A stretch of DNA of 64,000 nucleotides from Lingula anatina (Eukaryota; Brachiopoda; Lingulata; Lingulida; Lingulidae): positions 56,326-120,325 of the forward strand of contig NW_019774536.1 of NCBI RefSeq assembly GCF_001039355.2, given 5' to 3'. Every line of letters starts with the position of its first letter. Positions within the stretch are counted from its first letter, which is position 1. Positions 23,661-35,465 of the stretch are shown here, one piece after another. The translations under genes and the position numbers were made by a program. The notes beneath the pieces were generated by a model that ran no database searches, was not told where the DNA came from, and saw only the letters and a list, made by a program, of their open reading frames with translations.

Positions 23661-25161
23661 TTAATCTGGGAAGAATAATTCTCTTATGACATGTGCTCAT
23701 GGCTATAGAGGAAATATATTTTTTCTTGTTTTAACTTACTAACACATAAAATGTGTCAAAACCTCTTGACCAAGTGTATTAAGTCATATAGCATGGTATT
23801 ATATCTAAAGGGCAATGGCTTTTTTATATCTAGACACCAAAATATGTTGAGGACGATCTAAATTTCAATCTCGTCATGTAAAAAAGGTATAGCGAATCTT
23901 CAAAAGAGATTCAATCTTTCACAAAAATACCATTTTAACACCAACACGGCGGTTATTGCAATTATTCTGAAATATGTGCTTGCCATCGGACCACGTGGAC
24001 CTTCATAGATGGCTACCCTCCGTAATACTCTCTTAAGAAATTATTATTAACCCACATTTTAAAAAGAAAAAAAGGGTTGACTAACTTTGAATGTGAACGG
24101 ATTTACTAACCATTTGAAATCACGGGGAAATTGCCATTTACCCCAGGAAATCCGTTTTATGGCACTTTTCCGCCAAAATGTTATTAAATAAAGTTTAAAA
24201 TGTTCAAACGTCTAAATTTTAAGTATGTTATTTCATGAAATCCAATTACTATCTTAATTATTATTAATATTTTTTACATATATTTCTATGTTGTGTAATT
24301 TTTACATTTATTTTCATCAAATTCTATGTTATACAGACCGTTCAGGGTCCGTAGTATTTCCTCACACAACCGTTATTACCTCATGAATAGTAAAGACTAA
24401 CCATTTTTCTAACATTTAAGTGATCATACGACAGAAAATAGTTTATGTTATAATACAAACACAGCTGGATTTGACGCGAGCTGAAACGCAAAGAACGGCC
24501 AAATCAACTTATAGTTACATGTACCTATATCTTATAATATCCATATTGGCCATTTAAAACAAAATAGCTTATTTCAAATAAATTATCAGAAATTTTGTGA
24601 TGTTAAATTTCAAGGATATTAAATTTATCATCAATTTTCCTGAAATCACACAGTAGGACCCCTACCTTATCCAAAACCGTTGAGAAAATAAAAATCCATG
24701 AAGCCGTCTTTGAGTTCTTTATTTTAATATTGGACTACTCGTCACTATATGCTACTTTAAGCCTATGTATGGTTAAATATTCAGTTATAAAATATTGAAA
24801 CACTTTTAACTTATGGAAGTGAATAACACTAAGTTCTAATTATGCTCAATGTCGTTATGCCTCCTAAAACTACCAAACTACCAAACGGGAAAGGGAAAGG
24901 GACCAACAACAGGTTCAACCATCCACGGGAATTGGGTAATGCGTATACGGACTTATGTTTTTTTAAATGTTGTCAAAAATTTTAGCATTGACAAAATTGT
25001 AGAAGATACGGAGGCCGCGAATCTGCCCTACATTTTTGTATTGCCACCACCTGCCAACGCATGGCGGCCTCGTGTGAGGGCCTGTACGCACTTTATGGAC
25101 ATCGCATGGCAAATGTAACCTAGGCTTTTTAAAGGCCAAGAAATGTTAACAGGCATTGTAA

Positions 25162-25166
25162 TTATA

Positions 25167-25197
<31 letters not shown>

Positions 25198-25201
25198 CCC
25201 C
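25162..25201. repeat. C-run and (CA)n low-complexity tract
   Basis: Run of C followed by CA dinucleotides and another C run. Length differs from the block A equivalent near 16387. Confidence 0.85.
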
Positions 25202-25389
25202 CTTGAAAGCACCGTGACCGGTAAGACCACTACTACTACTGACACTCGTTGACTGTGTTTATGAACTGGTATCAGTGGTATATTGCGATAGAGGCGACAG
25301 TGGTCAAGGTCAAAGATATTTTGTACTAAAAACAACAGGCCCCCTTATAACGGGAAGCTCGTACGTCAACGCAGATCGAACACAACGAT

Positions 25390-27298
25390 ATGTCGGTCGA
25401 CGACAAATCACCGGAGCCTGCTATACGCAGTGGAGAGGACTACAACACCATATTTGATGATCAGGCATACTTGAAAGCATACCATGATGGTGTAGAGGGA
25501 CATCCCGATGAGCCGGAGTTTATGCCTTTCGTTATTAACACCCTTCATACCATATTCAATTCAGGTTGGTGTCGATGAAGTTTTAAGTTTAATGACAACT
25601 ATAACAGCGCCATTTCTGTATATCACTAGCACCCTAGTTTTGTTATAGGCATTCAATACGTCTTACAATTTATTAAAATACTCGCAACAAGGATGGTGAG
25701 TGCTTGACAGTTTCCTTTTTCCAGCCGATATACGGTGAGTCATGCTTCTGCTAGCAAAGGGGCCGAGGGAGGGGGAGGGGGGACTCCCAAGCCGGAAGTA
25801 CGTTGAGTAGATTGGCATTTTGTCTCTTTTACACACATAACACTTAAAATAATATGTGTGCGGAATAACTACATAGGCCTATCCATATCTTGGCTTTCTT
25901 CGCCCCAAACGTGCCCATAAAATAAAGCACAGGTGCTGACCTTAGTTATTCGCTGATTTTCGTGTGAAACAAAAGGCTCACAAAATCGTGATAGCCCTGT
26001 GCCTTTTCATTTCAGACATTTCCAATTTTAACTCAGACTGCACGGTCTTTTTAAAAATTTAGTAGTATGCGCATTTGGAGAAGGGGGCCTGACGCAAGCA
26101 TGTTTGGGTAATATGCCTATCTTTTGAATAAAGTTAAAAATGTGATATTAGCAGGTCAGTTTCAATACTCAGTAGCTTATATATAATTGCACCTCAGACT
26201 GTCTCTTCACGTACAGCATATTTTTATTGAGAGCACATCGGTAGAAATAGAACACATTCTTCGAGCTCCTGAACTTTAGGTCTGAAGCTTCAATGGATAT
26301 ACAAACTCCCCATTGAAAATTTTATATTGTTTAATTATAATGTAATGAGTAACAATTACTGCTTGTCTCTTAGGCCTGATTAAAGGTTCTCGTCTGCTGG
26401 ATATTGGTAGCGGCCCTTGCATCCACAACGTCATAAGTGCATCTAAGTGGTTTGACGAAATTACATTCACGGACTTTGCCGATGTTAACCGAAGAGCACT
26501 GAAGAAATGGTGGCAGAACGACGATGGAGCTTGGAACTGGGAGCCGTTCTTCAAATATGTTGCTAATCTAGAGGGGAACGCGTAATTACAATTAATTTCA
26601 TTTAACAAAAGGGGTTTCAAGTCGATATATTATGATTAAAATTTCACATGGCAATGTAAAAATAAAGCTTACAGTTAATAAGCCGCATTTACTGTGTGAT
26701 TACAAAGAGAATATTTTTAATGAATCTCTGAGATAAGAATTCCTTGGAGTGATCATCAGTAAAGTGTAACTTCTGGAATATCGTTCAAGATGCCAGTAAT
26801 AGTATCCTAATGCCTTTTCTTTTTTGCCAAAACCACATCCCCGAGTAGTTTTTTCGTTTCGTTTACAGAGATAATTGGGAAGAAGACCAGAAGGCTTTCC
26901 GGAAGAAAATTAAAGATGTTCTTCATTGTGATATCAATAAAATGAATCCAATCTACCCCAATCAATCCGATCATTTCGATGCTGTGACGAGCTCCCTGTG
27001 TATAGAAGCAAGCTGCGCAGACGTCCACGCCTACGAACAAGCAATCAAGAATGTCGTGTCTCTGTTGAAAGCTAAGGGTCACTTAGTGTTGGTAGGCGTT
27101 CTTGGCGAATCCTATTATGATGTAGGTGGAGAGAGATTTTTCTGTTTGCCATTGACAAAAGATGAGGTAACGAGAGCTCTAGAGAAAGCAGGACTTGAAA
27201 ACATTGCCTGGTATCCTTATGATACTAAAAGTGCTGACACGGTGTCTGATTTTGCTGGTTGTTTCATCGCTACAGCAACCAAAAAGGAAGATGTGTAA
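25390..27298 (+). CDS. NNMT/PNMT/INMT-family methyltransferase, gene 3 (block B copy of gene 2)
   Basis: Exons 25390-25564, 26374-26581 and 26869-27298, intact, 270 residues, same phases as gene 2. Differences from gene 2 are scattered conservative changes (for example KSPEP for KTPEP, GLIKGS for GQIKGS, FADVN for FSDVN, ANLEGNA for AKLEGNA). SAM motif LLDIGSGPC, YLKAYHDG in the lid (tyrosine to histidine at the second aromatic), SLLKAKGHLVLVG, and C-terminal FIATATKK. The first donor is GTTGGT, a weaker site than the GTGTGT of gene 2. Either a recent tandem paralogue or the second allele of gene 2. Confidence 0.87.
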
Positions 27299-30200
27299 AT
27301 TTTTGTTGACTTTATGTGTGCTCTTTTAGAATTTTTTTATATAACTTTGCGCCGTCATTCCGTTAGCATCAGACTCATAATATTGAATTTTGGCCCAGAT
27401 TTCTTGGGTGATACGAAGAGGGGGTACAATATTAGACCAAATTCCCATACCTAGATCGAACTAGTGGAATCGGTCTATCTCCGAGGGGATTCTTGCTAAA
27501 TCGCTTTCAGCTTGAAATGTGGTTGATTTCTTAGAAAACATCTAGAACAAATAATTTACGTTGCATTAAGAGCAGTACGTATAAGCAAAAACAATCCCAC
27601 AAAAAAGAACAATAATGACGAGGATAATGATGACAAAGGCAGTTTTTTCCTTACTGTTCTCTGCCAGATCATTTTCATTGAGGTATATTATTGTACAGTT
27701 AATTTTGTAGTAATACACAGAAAATGGGAAATTTTAATTTCAAACTTGCAGAACTGATGTAAATGAAAATTCATAAAATACAAGTCGAGTTCGAAAATGC
27801 GCATTATCCGACCATTGGCAAATAAAACCAATTTTGTCGTATAAATAATATAGGGGGATACTAAAAATAAAAAGAAAATTTCAGTATTTTTTATTTGTTT
27901 GTCTTTTACCTTGGTTGTTTAATTAGAGAGTGTTCTTGTTCCTGACGACTATTTAGTAAGCTACGTTTTTATGCCGATTGCTGTCCGGTGCCCTCTTCAT
28001 TCGTTGGCATATTTACTTGTATCTTCAGTCGTAGGAACGCAAATAGCCACAATATCTGTCAAGTAGTTCAGTTGGTCGTGTGGTAATGTATAAAAATACA
28101 AGTCAATGGACCCAAGATCGCAGTTCAGACAGTGTATCATTTTTTTCTTTGACTTGTGCACAGTTGTTTGGGTGTTTTGTGCGCACATAATTCCACGTCG
28201 TTTTCTTTCATTATTATTTCGGAATTGACCTGTCTCACGACATTTGACGGATTAAAATATCTGAAGCAAAAATATCTGAATTTTCATTTTATGTAGCAAA
28301 TAAAAACGGGGTAAGAATCATTTCAAATGATTGGTAAATGAACCTAAAAGAGCACAGAAAAAGAGCACAATGCCACCTTACTCTACTGTGATGCCCCTCT
28401 CCCTTCCATTTTGGTTTAAGTATTTTTAACGAATTTAATAAAAGTGCCATATGTACCCATAGAAGAATGAAACAAATGGAAACATCTGAAACAAAAAATT
28501 CGGATGGTGCTCATTAAAATTCAATTAAAATAGAAATTGCCATCAGATAACCCACGAAGCCGACTACAATATTGCCAATCTTGGTATAAAATATTTTCAC
28601 AATGGAACCTATCTGGCGTAATTTGGATTCAGCGATACTCCGATATATCGATTCCATTTTATGTCAATTCATAGCGAAAATAATTATCAACATCCTTCGC
28701 CTTCCCCTAGTTTTTAGTTTTTTAGAATTGGTGTATCACTAACATATTAAACTGCATGGAAGAAGACACACTTGCATTTTTTCTAGAATAAAGTGGTGTT
28801 AATCAACAACAAGAATACATTCAGTCATATCTTCAGTCATATCATGTGAACGGTTTCAGCCACAACGTCACACCTCAAATGAATCATACATGTTGTAATT
28901 TGCACAGCAATAAGTTGCTCAGTGCAGTGCGAGATTATTTCCAGAATAGTCACTTGGCAGTTGCACACTGTTGGGTATAAACTTGCAACGATAAACGTAG
29001 GCCCTATGTGGTGCTGTTGAAATTTAAAGTATATGTAAGGTTTCATAAGAAGTTGTGGATGGCAAAAATAACATTTTTGGGGGATTTTCAAACTCTAAGA
29101 CTGGCTATTGCGTAGTAAAATAAAATGAAATAAAATCGGAGAGAGAAGCTGAATGGGTTTCATATCGAATCAAATTGTCCGATTAAGGTATAATTAGAAA
29201 AAAGACTGTTCAATTCCTTGTATATTATTTTAAAACAAATTTAAAACAAAATGATAATTTCTGAGTATTCCTATAATTTGTAAAACACTATCCATCACAG
29301 TGCACCATTTAAATGTTAAACGTTGGATCTTAAATGTAAGCCTTTTTAAAATGTTTTTGAAAACCACAATGAAAACAAGCACAATTTTCACTAAAATGTG
29401 TGTGCGTGTCTGTGTGTGCGCGCGCGCGTGCGTGCCCGTTTTATAAAAAATACAGGGAGAAGGCAAGGGGAGATTCTTTGCAACGCACATGCATTTTGCC
29501 GGATCTCGGCAAAGAAGTTGGCAGTTTTGAAATATAAAAATAACGTTTTATAACTTAATCAAAAATGACATAATTCAATATACCAATGCAACGAAATTTG
29601 AACTCAGATTAGATTAACTGAAAAAAGTATAACGTGTTGAGAGAATTGAACTGCGGTTGGCTGAGCACTCAAATGTAAACGATAAAATCGAAGAAAATGG
29701 CATACAGTTCAAGATTAAAAATTCTTTGATATTGCACAAAAGATATAAGGCCATTTTGTAACAGTAGAATGCCAGGGTGATTTGATAAAGACTACTTGAA
29801 GTACTGCCGAAAGGAGAAGTCATTAACTTTAAATCTTTAACAGGAGGTCTTTAGAGTTGACTACGTACTTTTGCATTGAAACTGACAAATAGACTGACAA
29901 CTTTATTTTTGCTTACAACTATGTTCTTGTTAATATCTCTGCGTGATAGAGCCTTCGAATGACCTACATTAAAACTTACTATACAGTGTTTATATCTTAT
30001 CACCTTCCATTTGTGTATCTTACTCGGGTAAACTATCAAGTGATTGTGACACACAGTGCTCGACCTAAACTGAAAGGTTCACGCAGAACCATGTGTCTGC
30101 GTACCTACATGTACATGTACAACAAATATATTTATTATTAATTTCATCATCATTATCATCAGAATCATTTTGATAGCATGGTTTTTATAATGCATCACTC

Positions 30201-31270
30201 CAGGTTTTACAGAATCAAGGGTGTTTCAAAGAGAAAAATGAATATTTAGATCATATTACCAGCATATGCACAGATGAGTCATCTTTTGTTGTTCCACATG
30301 GTATTTGTATGGTTACAATAGTTTTAGATTGTTAAAGCTGTTTCAGTAACATACAAGACAAAGCTATCAGGAATTGAGATTAAAAAGAAAGAAAAGCCTA
30401 CCTGCATTGCGTTAGTGGTATCCAGCACATCCAATATATTGCAATATATGTACATGTAACAACTATGGCAAGACGTCTCACCTAAAGTGCAACTAACGTC
30501 AGAATACGCGCTATTTTTGCCTCACCCATAATTGTTTGGGGTGGAAAAATCTAATTTAAGCTATATTATTTGATAACTCGTTACGTAGAAATGAAAATAT
30601 CGTGTAGACCTATTCGAAGGTACGTTAGTGTAATCTAGGACCCAACACACCATGTTCACATTGGCGCAGTCAAGCATCAAAATAAAACAGAATATTGCAG
30701 ATATGTACATGTACTGGTATATGTGATGCCAAGAGACTAACGGATGGCAGTATATGTTTGTTCCTATCAGATATGGTCATTTGTTTTGTGATTGACCAGT
30801 TTTCTTCTTGTGCAGACGTAGAAAATATGGACTTTTAGAAATATGGCACTTTTCTTACCATCAGATGTTTTGAAGTGACACATACTGACACAAAGCGTCT
30901 TTTAATAAGCATGTTAAAAAAATAAAGCTTCGTGTAGTCCGATACATTCCTCACTGACTCTTCAGAGTTGTGCTCATAACCACCTTGGATACATCACAAA
31001 TAATTCACATTCTACATAAGATAGAAGAAGATCACTTGACGTTGGATTTATATATGTCCCCTCAACAGGCATTTGTGAATATATTCCACTTAAACATATC
31101 TTGTTTTGTTTTGCGGAGAGCTGGCGGTAATTCTAGCTGCTATTGACGCGCCGACTGAAATTTGTCATAACGTCATAGACTGTAATGCCATGTTACATTT
31201 ATCATAGCAAATTTGCTGTCTGGACTGACAGAACCTGAAATTGGCAGGTACAGGAGAGGTGCATCGCTCT
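27299..31270. other. long non-coding stretch after gene 3 (block B)
   Basis: No gene recognised. It holds a half-MITE (27438-27517), two insertions relative to block A, and a CA/GC microsatellite near 29396-29440. Confidence 0.6.
27438..27517. mobile_element. MITE, GACCCCATTCCCAT family, half copy (block B)
   Basis: GACCAAATTCCCATACCTAG and the following arm, ending at the centre; the equivalent of the block A half copy at 19530-19612. Confidence 0.7.
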
Positions 31271-31659
31271 TTTTTTTTTTTTTATTAAAATGCAACATAA
31301 AATGTGAGATCTTTGGGAAGTTTGGTTCATTTTAGAGCGGAAAGTTTTTGTCATGGCGATGCAAATGAAAGAATCAGTAACATCAAAGGTTGAGAGAAAA
31401 GGATTAAATCACGGACCCGCCCCTTTGATTGCAGTGCCAAGGATTCTATGATATTTATATACATAGGCCTATATATATATAGAGAGAGAGAGAGCTTCTG
31501 TTAGCAGAGAAAACTAGAGACACTTTATTCCTAGCATCAATAAGACGGAGTTTTGTCGAATCTCATTTTTGTTTGAAGGACTTGGCTGGGTCCTAAGAAC
31601 ATACTTGTAGAAAGTGTGGTCAATATTACGTACTGCATTCAATTGAAACAAGAAAAGAC

Positions 31660-32617
31660 ATGAATTTTTCAGCAGAGTCCGGGAACGCGACAGACCCACT
31701 CCAGTTTCAAGGTCTAGATCTGTCACATTTGGCCGTTGTGATCGCGGTTTCTTATCTAGTAACTTTTGTTATTGGACTTATTGGGAACACTACCGTGATA
31801 TATTTCATCCTGAGGCACGCTAAGATGAAGACAATTCCGAACTATTTTGTTCTGAATCTGGCACTGTCTGATGACCTTCATATACTTACCATGCCGTTTC
31901 TTGCGTACAGCTCTTTACACAGTAATTGGATTTTTGGAACACCGCTCTGCAAATTCTTTCTTTCGCTTAGTGTCATCAACAAATATTCCAGCGTATTCAC
32001 AATCGTTGTAATGAGCGTAGACAGATATATGGCCATTGTTCACCCCGTCAAGTCACTTGGATACCGAACCATAAACAAAGCTAAAATCGCGTGTGGAATG
32101 GTATGGGTTGCGAGCGCGTGCATAATTATTCCGTACTGGATATATGGAACGGTGAAATACAAACCAGATAATAAATCTTCCTGTGGTCTCTTCTGGCCCC
32201 ATGAATCGAAGGCCTTTCTTTTTGAATTTTGGACTGGCTTTCAGTTCCTATTTGGATTTGGTCTACCATTTATCACAATACTACGTTGCTACATAAACAT
32301 TCTCAAAAAACTGAACACAGCCGTGGTGCCCCACTCAACAAACAGTTCTCAACCTGCCTGCCATGTGCCAAAACACGTTTTGAAAGTGAACTCATTGGTC
32401 CTTACCGTGATCATCGTATTTGGCCTGTGCTGGACGCCCTACCACATTGCCGAGTTTTTGTCGCTAGCTAACTACCACAGACTGAAGAGTGGCCACGTGA
32501 AGCCAAGTGAAGACGGTATACGGTTATTCGCCTATTTCAATGCTACGGCCCAAATCCTTGTCTTTATCTCCAGTTGTTGTAACCCTTTCGTTTACTGTTT
32601 CCGCAGCAAGGATTTTC
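31660..32617 (+). CDS. somatostatin/allatostatin-C-like GPCR, exon 1, first copy
   Basis: Same sequence as the first exon of the GPCR gene at 33275, with an identical 319-codon coding part ending at the donor TTTC|GTAAGT. No C-terminal exon follows before the N at 32888, so this copy is incomplete on its own. Because the duplicated block runs exactly from the T run at about 31272 to the contig end at 32887, it is probably an unmerged contig overlap rather than a second gene. If the two are real, reading through the donor would add a short tail (RKYSIQEWQAIP) and give a 331-residue receptor. Confidence 0.7.
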
Positions 32618-32887
32618 GTAAGTATTCAATACAGGAATGGCAAGCTATTCCTTAAATGCCATTTCTTTTTTTGTGGCACATGAGAAAAGTAGACAAATTA
32701 CAGGTGAACCAGCAGTTTTGTGAGTGATTAAACATAATGTCTAAAACTTTAATGCCACTTACTAACTTGTTAAATAATAATATCGAAATTCGAATTAGTT
32801 GACAATAGCTTAAAGGTAAACGGTACTGGTTCAAAACTTTCCCAATGTCTTATTTCCTATGCCTAAATATCCTGCAAAGCAAACAAT

Positions 32888-32888
32888 N
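32888..32888. other. single-N contig join
   Basis: One N between the two GPCR copies, placed where the left copy stops (CAAACAAT) and the right copy restarts inside the same T run found before the left copy. Confidence 0.95.
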
Positions 32889-33274
32889 TTTTTTTTTTTA
32901 TTAAAATGCAACATAAAATGTGAGATCTTTGGGAAGTTTGGTTCATTTTAGAGCGGAAAGTTTTTTCATGGCGATGCAAATGAAAGAATCAGTAACATCA
33001 AAGGTTGAGAGAAAAGGATTAAATCACGGACCCGCCCCTTTGATTGCAGTGCCAAGGATTCTATGATATTTATATACATAGGCCTATATATATATAGAGA
33101 GAGAGAGAGCTTCTGTTAGCAGAGAAAACTAGAGACACTTTATTCCTAGCATCAATAAGACGGAGTTTTGTCGAATCTCATTTTTGTTTGAAGGACTTGG
33201 CCGGGTCCTAAGAACATACTTGTAGAAAGTGTGGTCAATATTACGTACTGCATTCAATTGAAACAAGAAAAGAC

Positions 33275-35465
33275 ATGAATTTTTCAGCAGAGTCCGGGAA
33301 CGCGACAGACCCACTCCAGTTTCAAGGTCTAGATCTGTCACATTTGGCCGTTGTGATCGCGGTTTCTTATCTAGTAACTTTTGTTATTGGACTTATTGGG
33401 AACACTACCGTGATATATTTCATCCTGAGGCACGCTAAGATGAAGACAATTCCGAACTATTTTGTTCTGAATCTGGCACTGTCTGATGACCTTCATATAC
33501 TTACCATGCCGTTTCTTGCGTACAGCTCTTTACACAGTAATTGGATTTTTGGAACACCGCTCTGCAAATTCTTTCTTTCGCTTAGTGTCATCAACAAATA
33601 TTCCAGCGTATTCACAATCGTTGTAATGAGCGTAGACAGATATATGGCCATTGTTCACCCCGTCAAGTCACTTGGATACCGAACCATAAACAAAGCTAAA
33701 ATCGCGTGTGGAATGGTATGGGTTGCGAGCGCGTGCATAATTATTCCGTACTGGATATATGGAACGGTGAAATACAAACCAGATAATAAATCTTCCTGTG
33801 GTCTCTTCTGGCCCCATGAATCGAAGGCCTTTCTTTTTGAATTTTGGACTGGCTTTCAGTTCCTATTTGGATTTGGTCTACCATTTATCACAATACTACG
33901 TTGCTACATAAACATTCTCAAAAAACTGAACACAGCCGTGGTGCCCCACTCAACAAACAGTTCTCAACCTGCCTGCCATGTGCCAAAACACGTTTTGAAA
34001 GTGAACTCATTGGTCCTTACCGTGATCATCGTATTTGGCCTGTGCTGGACGCCCTACCACATTGCCGAGTTTTTGTCGCTAGCTAACTACCACAGACTGA
34101 AGAGTGGCCACGTGAAGCCAAGTGAAGACGGTATACGGTTATTCGCCTATTTCAATGCTACGGCCCAAATCCTTGTCTTTATCTCCAGTTGTTGTAACCC
34201 TTTCGTTTACTGTTTCCGCAGCAAGGATTTTCGTAAGTATTCAATACAGGAATGGCAAGCTATTCCTTAAATGCCATTTCTTTTTTTGTGGCACATGAGA
34301 AAAGTAGACAAATTACAGGTGAACCAGCAGTTTTGTGAGTGATTAAACATAATGTCTAAAACTTTAATGCCACTTACTAACTTGTTAAATAATAATATCG
34401 AAATTCGAATTAGTTGACAATAGCTTAAAGGTAAACGGTACTGGTTCAAAACTTTCCCAATGTCTTATTTCCTATGCCTAAATATCCTGCAAAGCAAACA
34501 ATCTTTTTCAATTCAGACCATAAAAATACAAACTCATCAAATAGAACTACCTGGTGTAGATGTCGTTCCTTCTGAAATATACGGGAAGACACGGCGTTCT
34601 AAACGACTAGGCAGTCATTTAGAACTGAATCATTAAATAAAAAATGGAATGAAACATCGAATCTTAATTTTGTTGTCAGTACTACAGTAAAGCAATGAGT
34701 TGTGAGTTGGAGAAAATTGCTTTTTCCCTAAGGAAAAAAATTCATTTTGGCAGGTAAATCCTGTATACGGTAGTGTCCCGTTAAAATAAATAGGCAAGGT
34801 GATTTGCACACTTAAACAAAGATATGCGACTAAGAAGCTTTACACTAAGGTTAGGCTCTCAGTTTGGAATATCTCATCGTGTATATTTTTGTGTATTTTT
34901 TGTAGGGCACTTTCACAGTTCCAACTGACGTATGAATCTGGGCATGTGAAGTATATGGGACGTGCATATACATCTTGCATGTTCAAAACCTGATTGCTAT
35001 ATATTTCATTAAAAAAAGTACAAAAAATTGCAACTATCAAAATGTTTTTGTTAACTAACCTAGCAACCTATAACACAAATTCAAGTCCGCTTTTTTTGCA
35101 TAACAAAATCATTTACTATTCCAGGAAAACTATTCATCGGGGTTTTGAGAAACCGCTGCCGTGTCTCCATCCTAGAAATTGGTCGAGACGTAGCACACAC
35201 AGAGAGGGCAGACCAATACTCTACTCAGCTAGGGCTGCCGCGCAGTGCCCAGCCAACGCCAGCATGCCATCGAAAAGGAAGCGCTTCAGTTGCTATGATA
35301 CCACTGGGCCATACGCGGTCACGGTCTGATCAGACAGAGCTTTGTCTGTCGGAGCACCCCTCGGGCAGCCGCTACCTGGACCATCATTCAATGTTACATA
35401 GTCCAGGAAGTGTGGTGGAACCTCAGCCCAGCAGTAGTGCTGACAATGTGTTTTCACACCAGTAA
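33275..35465 (+). CDS. somatostatin/allatostatin-C receptor-like class A GPCR (2 exons)
   Basis: Seven-transmembrane rhodopsin-family receptor for a probable peptide ligand. Exon 1 33275-34232, exon 2 35125-35465, 432 residues. The donor lies inside the helix 8 codon, and splicing restores SKDFRKLFIGVLRNRC, a typical amphipathic helix 8 with a following palmitoylation-type cysteine. Seen: N-glycosylation sequons near the N-terminus (NFS, NAT), IGN in TM1 (N43), NLALSD in TM2 (D71), conserved C97, DRYMAIVHP (121-129), FGLCWTPYH in TM6 and NPFVY in TM7. The MSVDRYMAIVHP, MVWVASA and CGLFWP spacing is most like somatostatin, opioid and allatostatin-C receptors. The C-tail is Ser/His-rich. The ligand is inference only. 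Confidence 0.85.

Larger units (their letters stand above)
22736..31270 (+). repeat. duplicated block B of the methyltransferase region
   Basis: Collinear with block A (13238-22455). It lacks the three block A insertions and has its own extra pieces at about 27657-28311 and 28950-29303. It includes a lone terminal exon, an empty target site, a complete NNMT-like gene and the same long non-coding tail, and ends in the T run before the GPCR. Confidence 0.85.

Noticed and set aside
35145-35465. Separate gene at the GPCR C-terminal exon
   Set aside because: Splicing from the GPCR donor restores a perfect helix 8 in this frame, so it is the last exon of the receptor.
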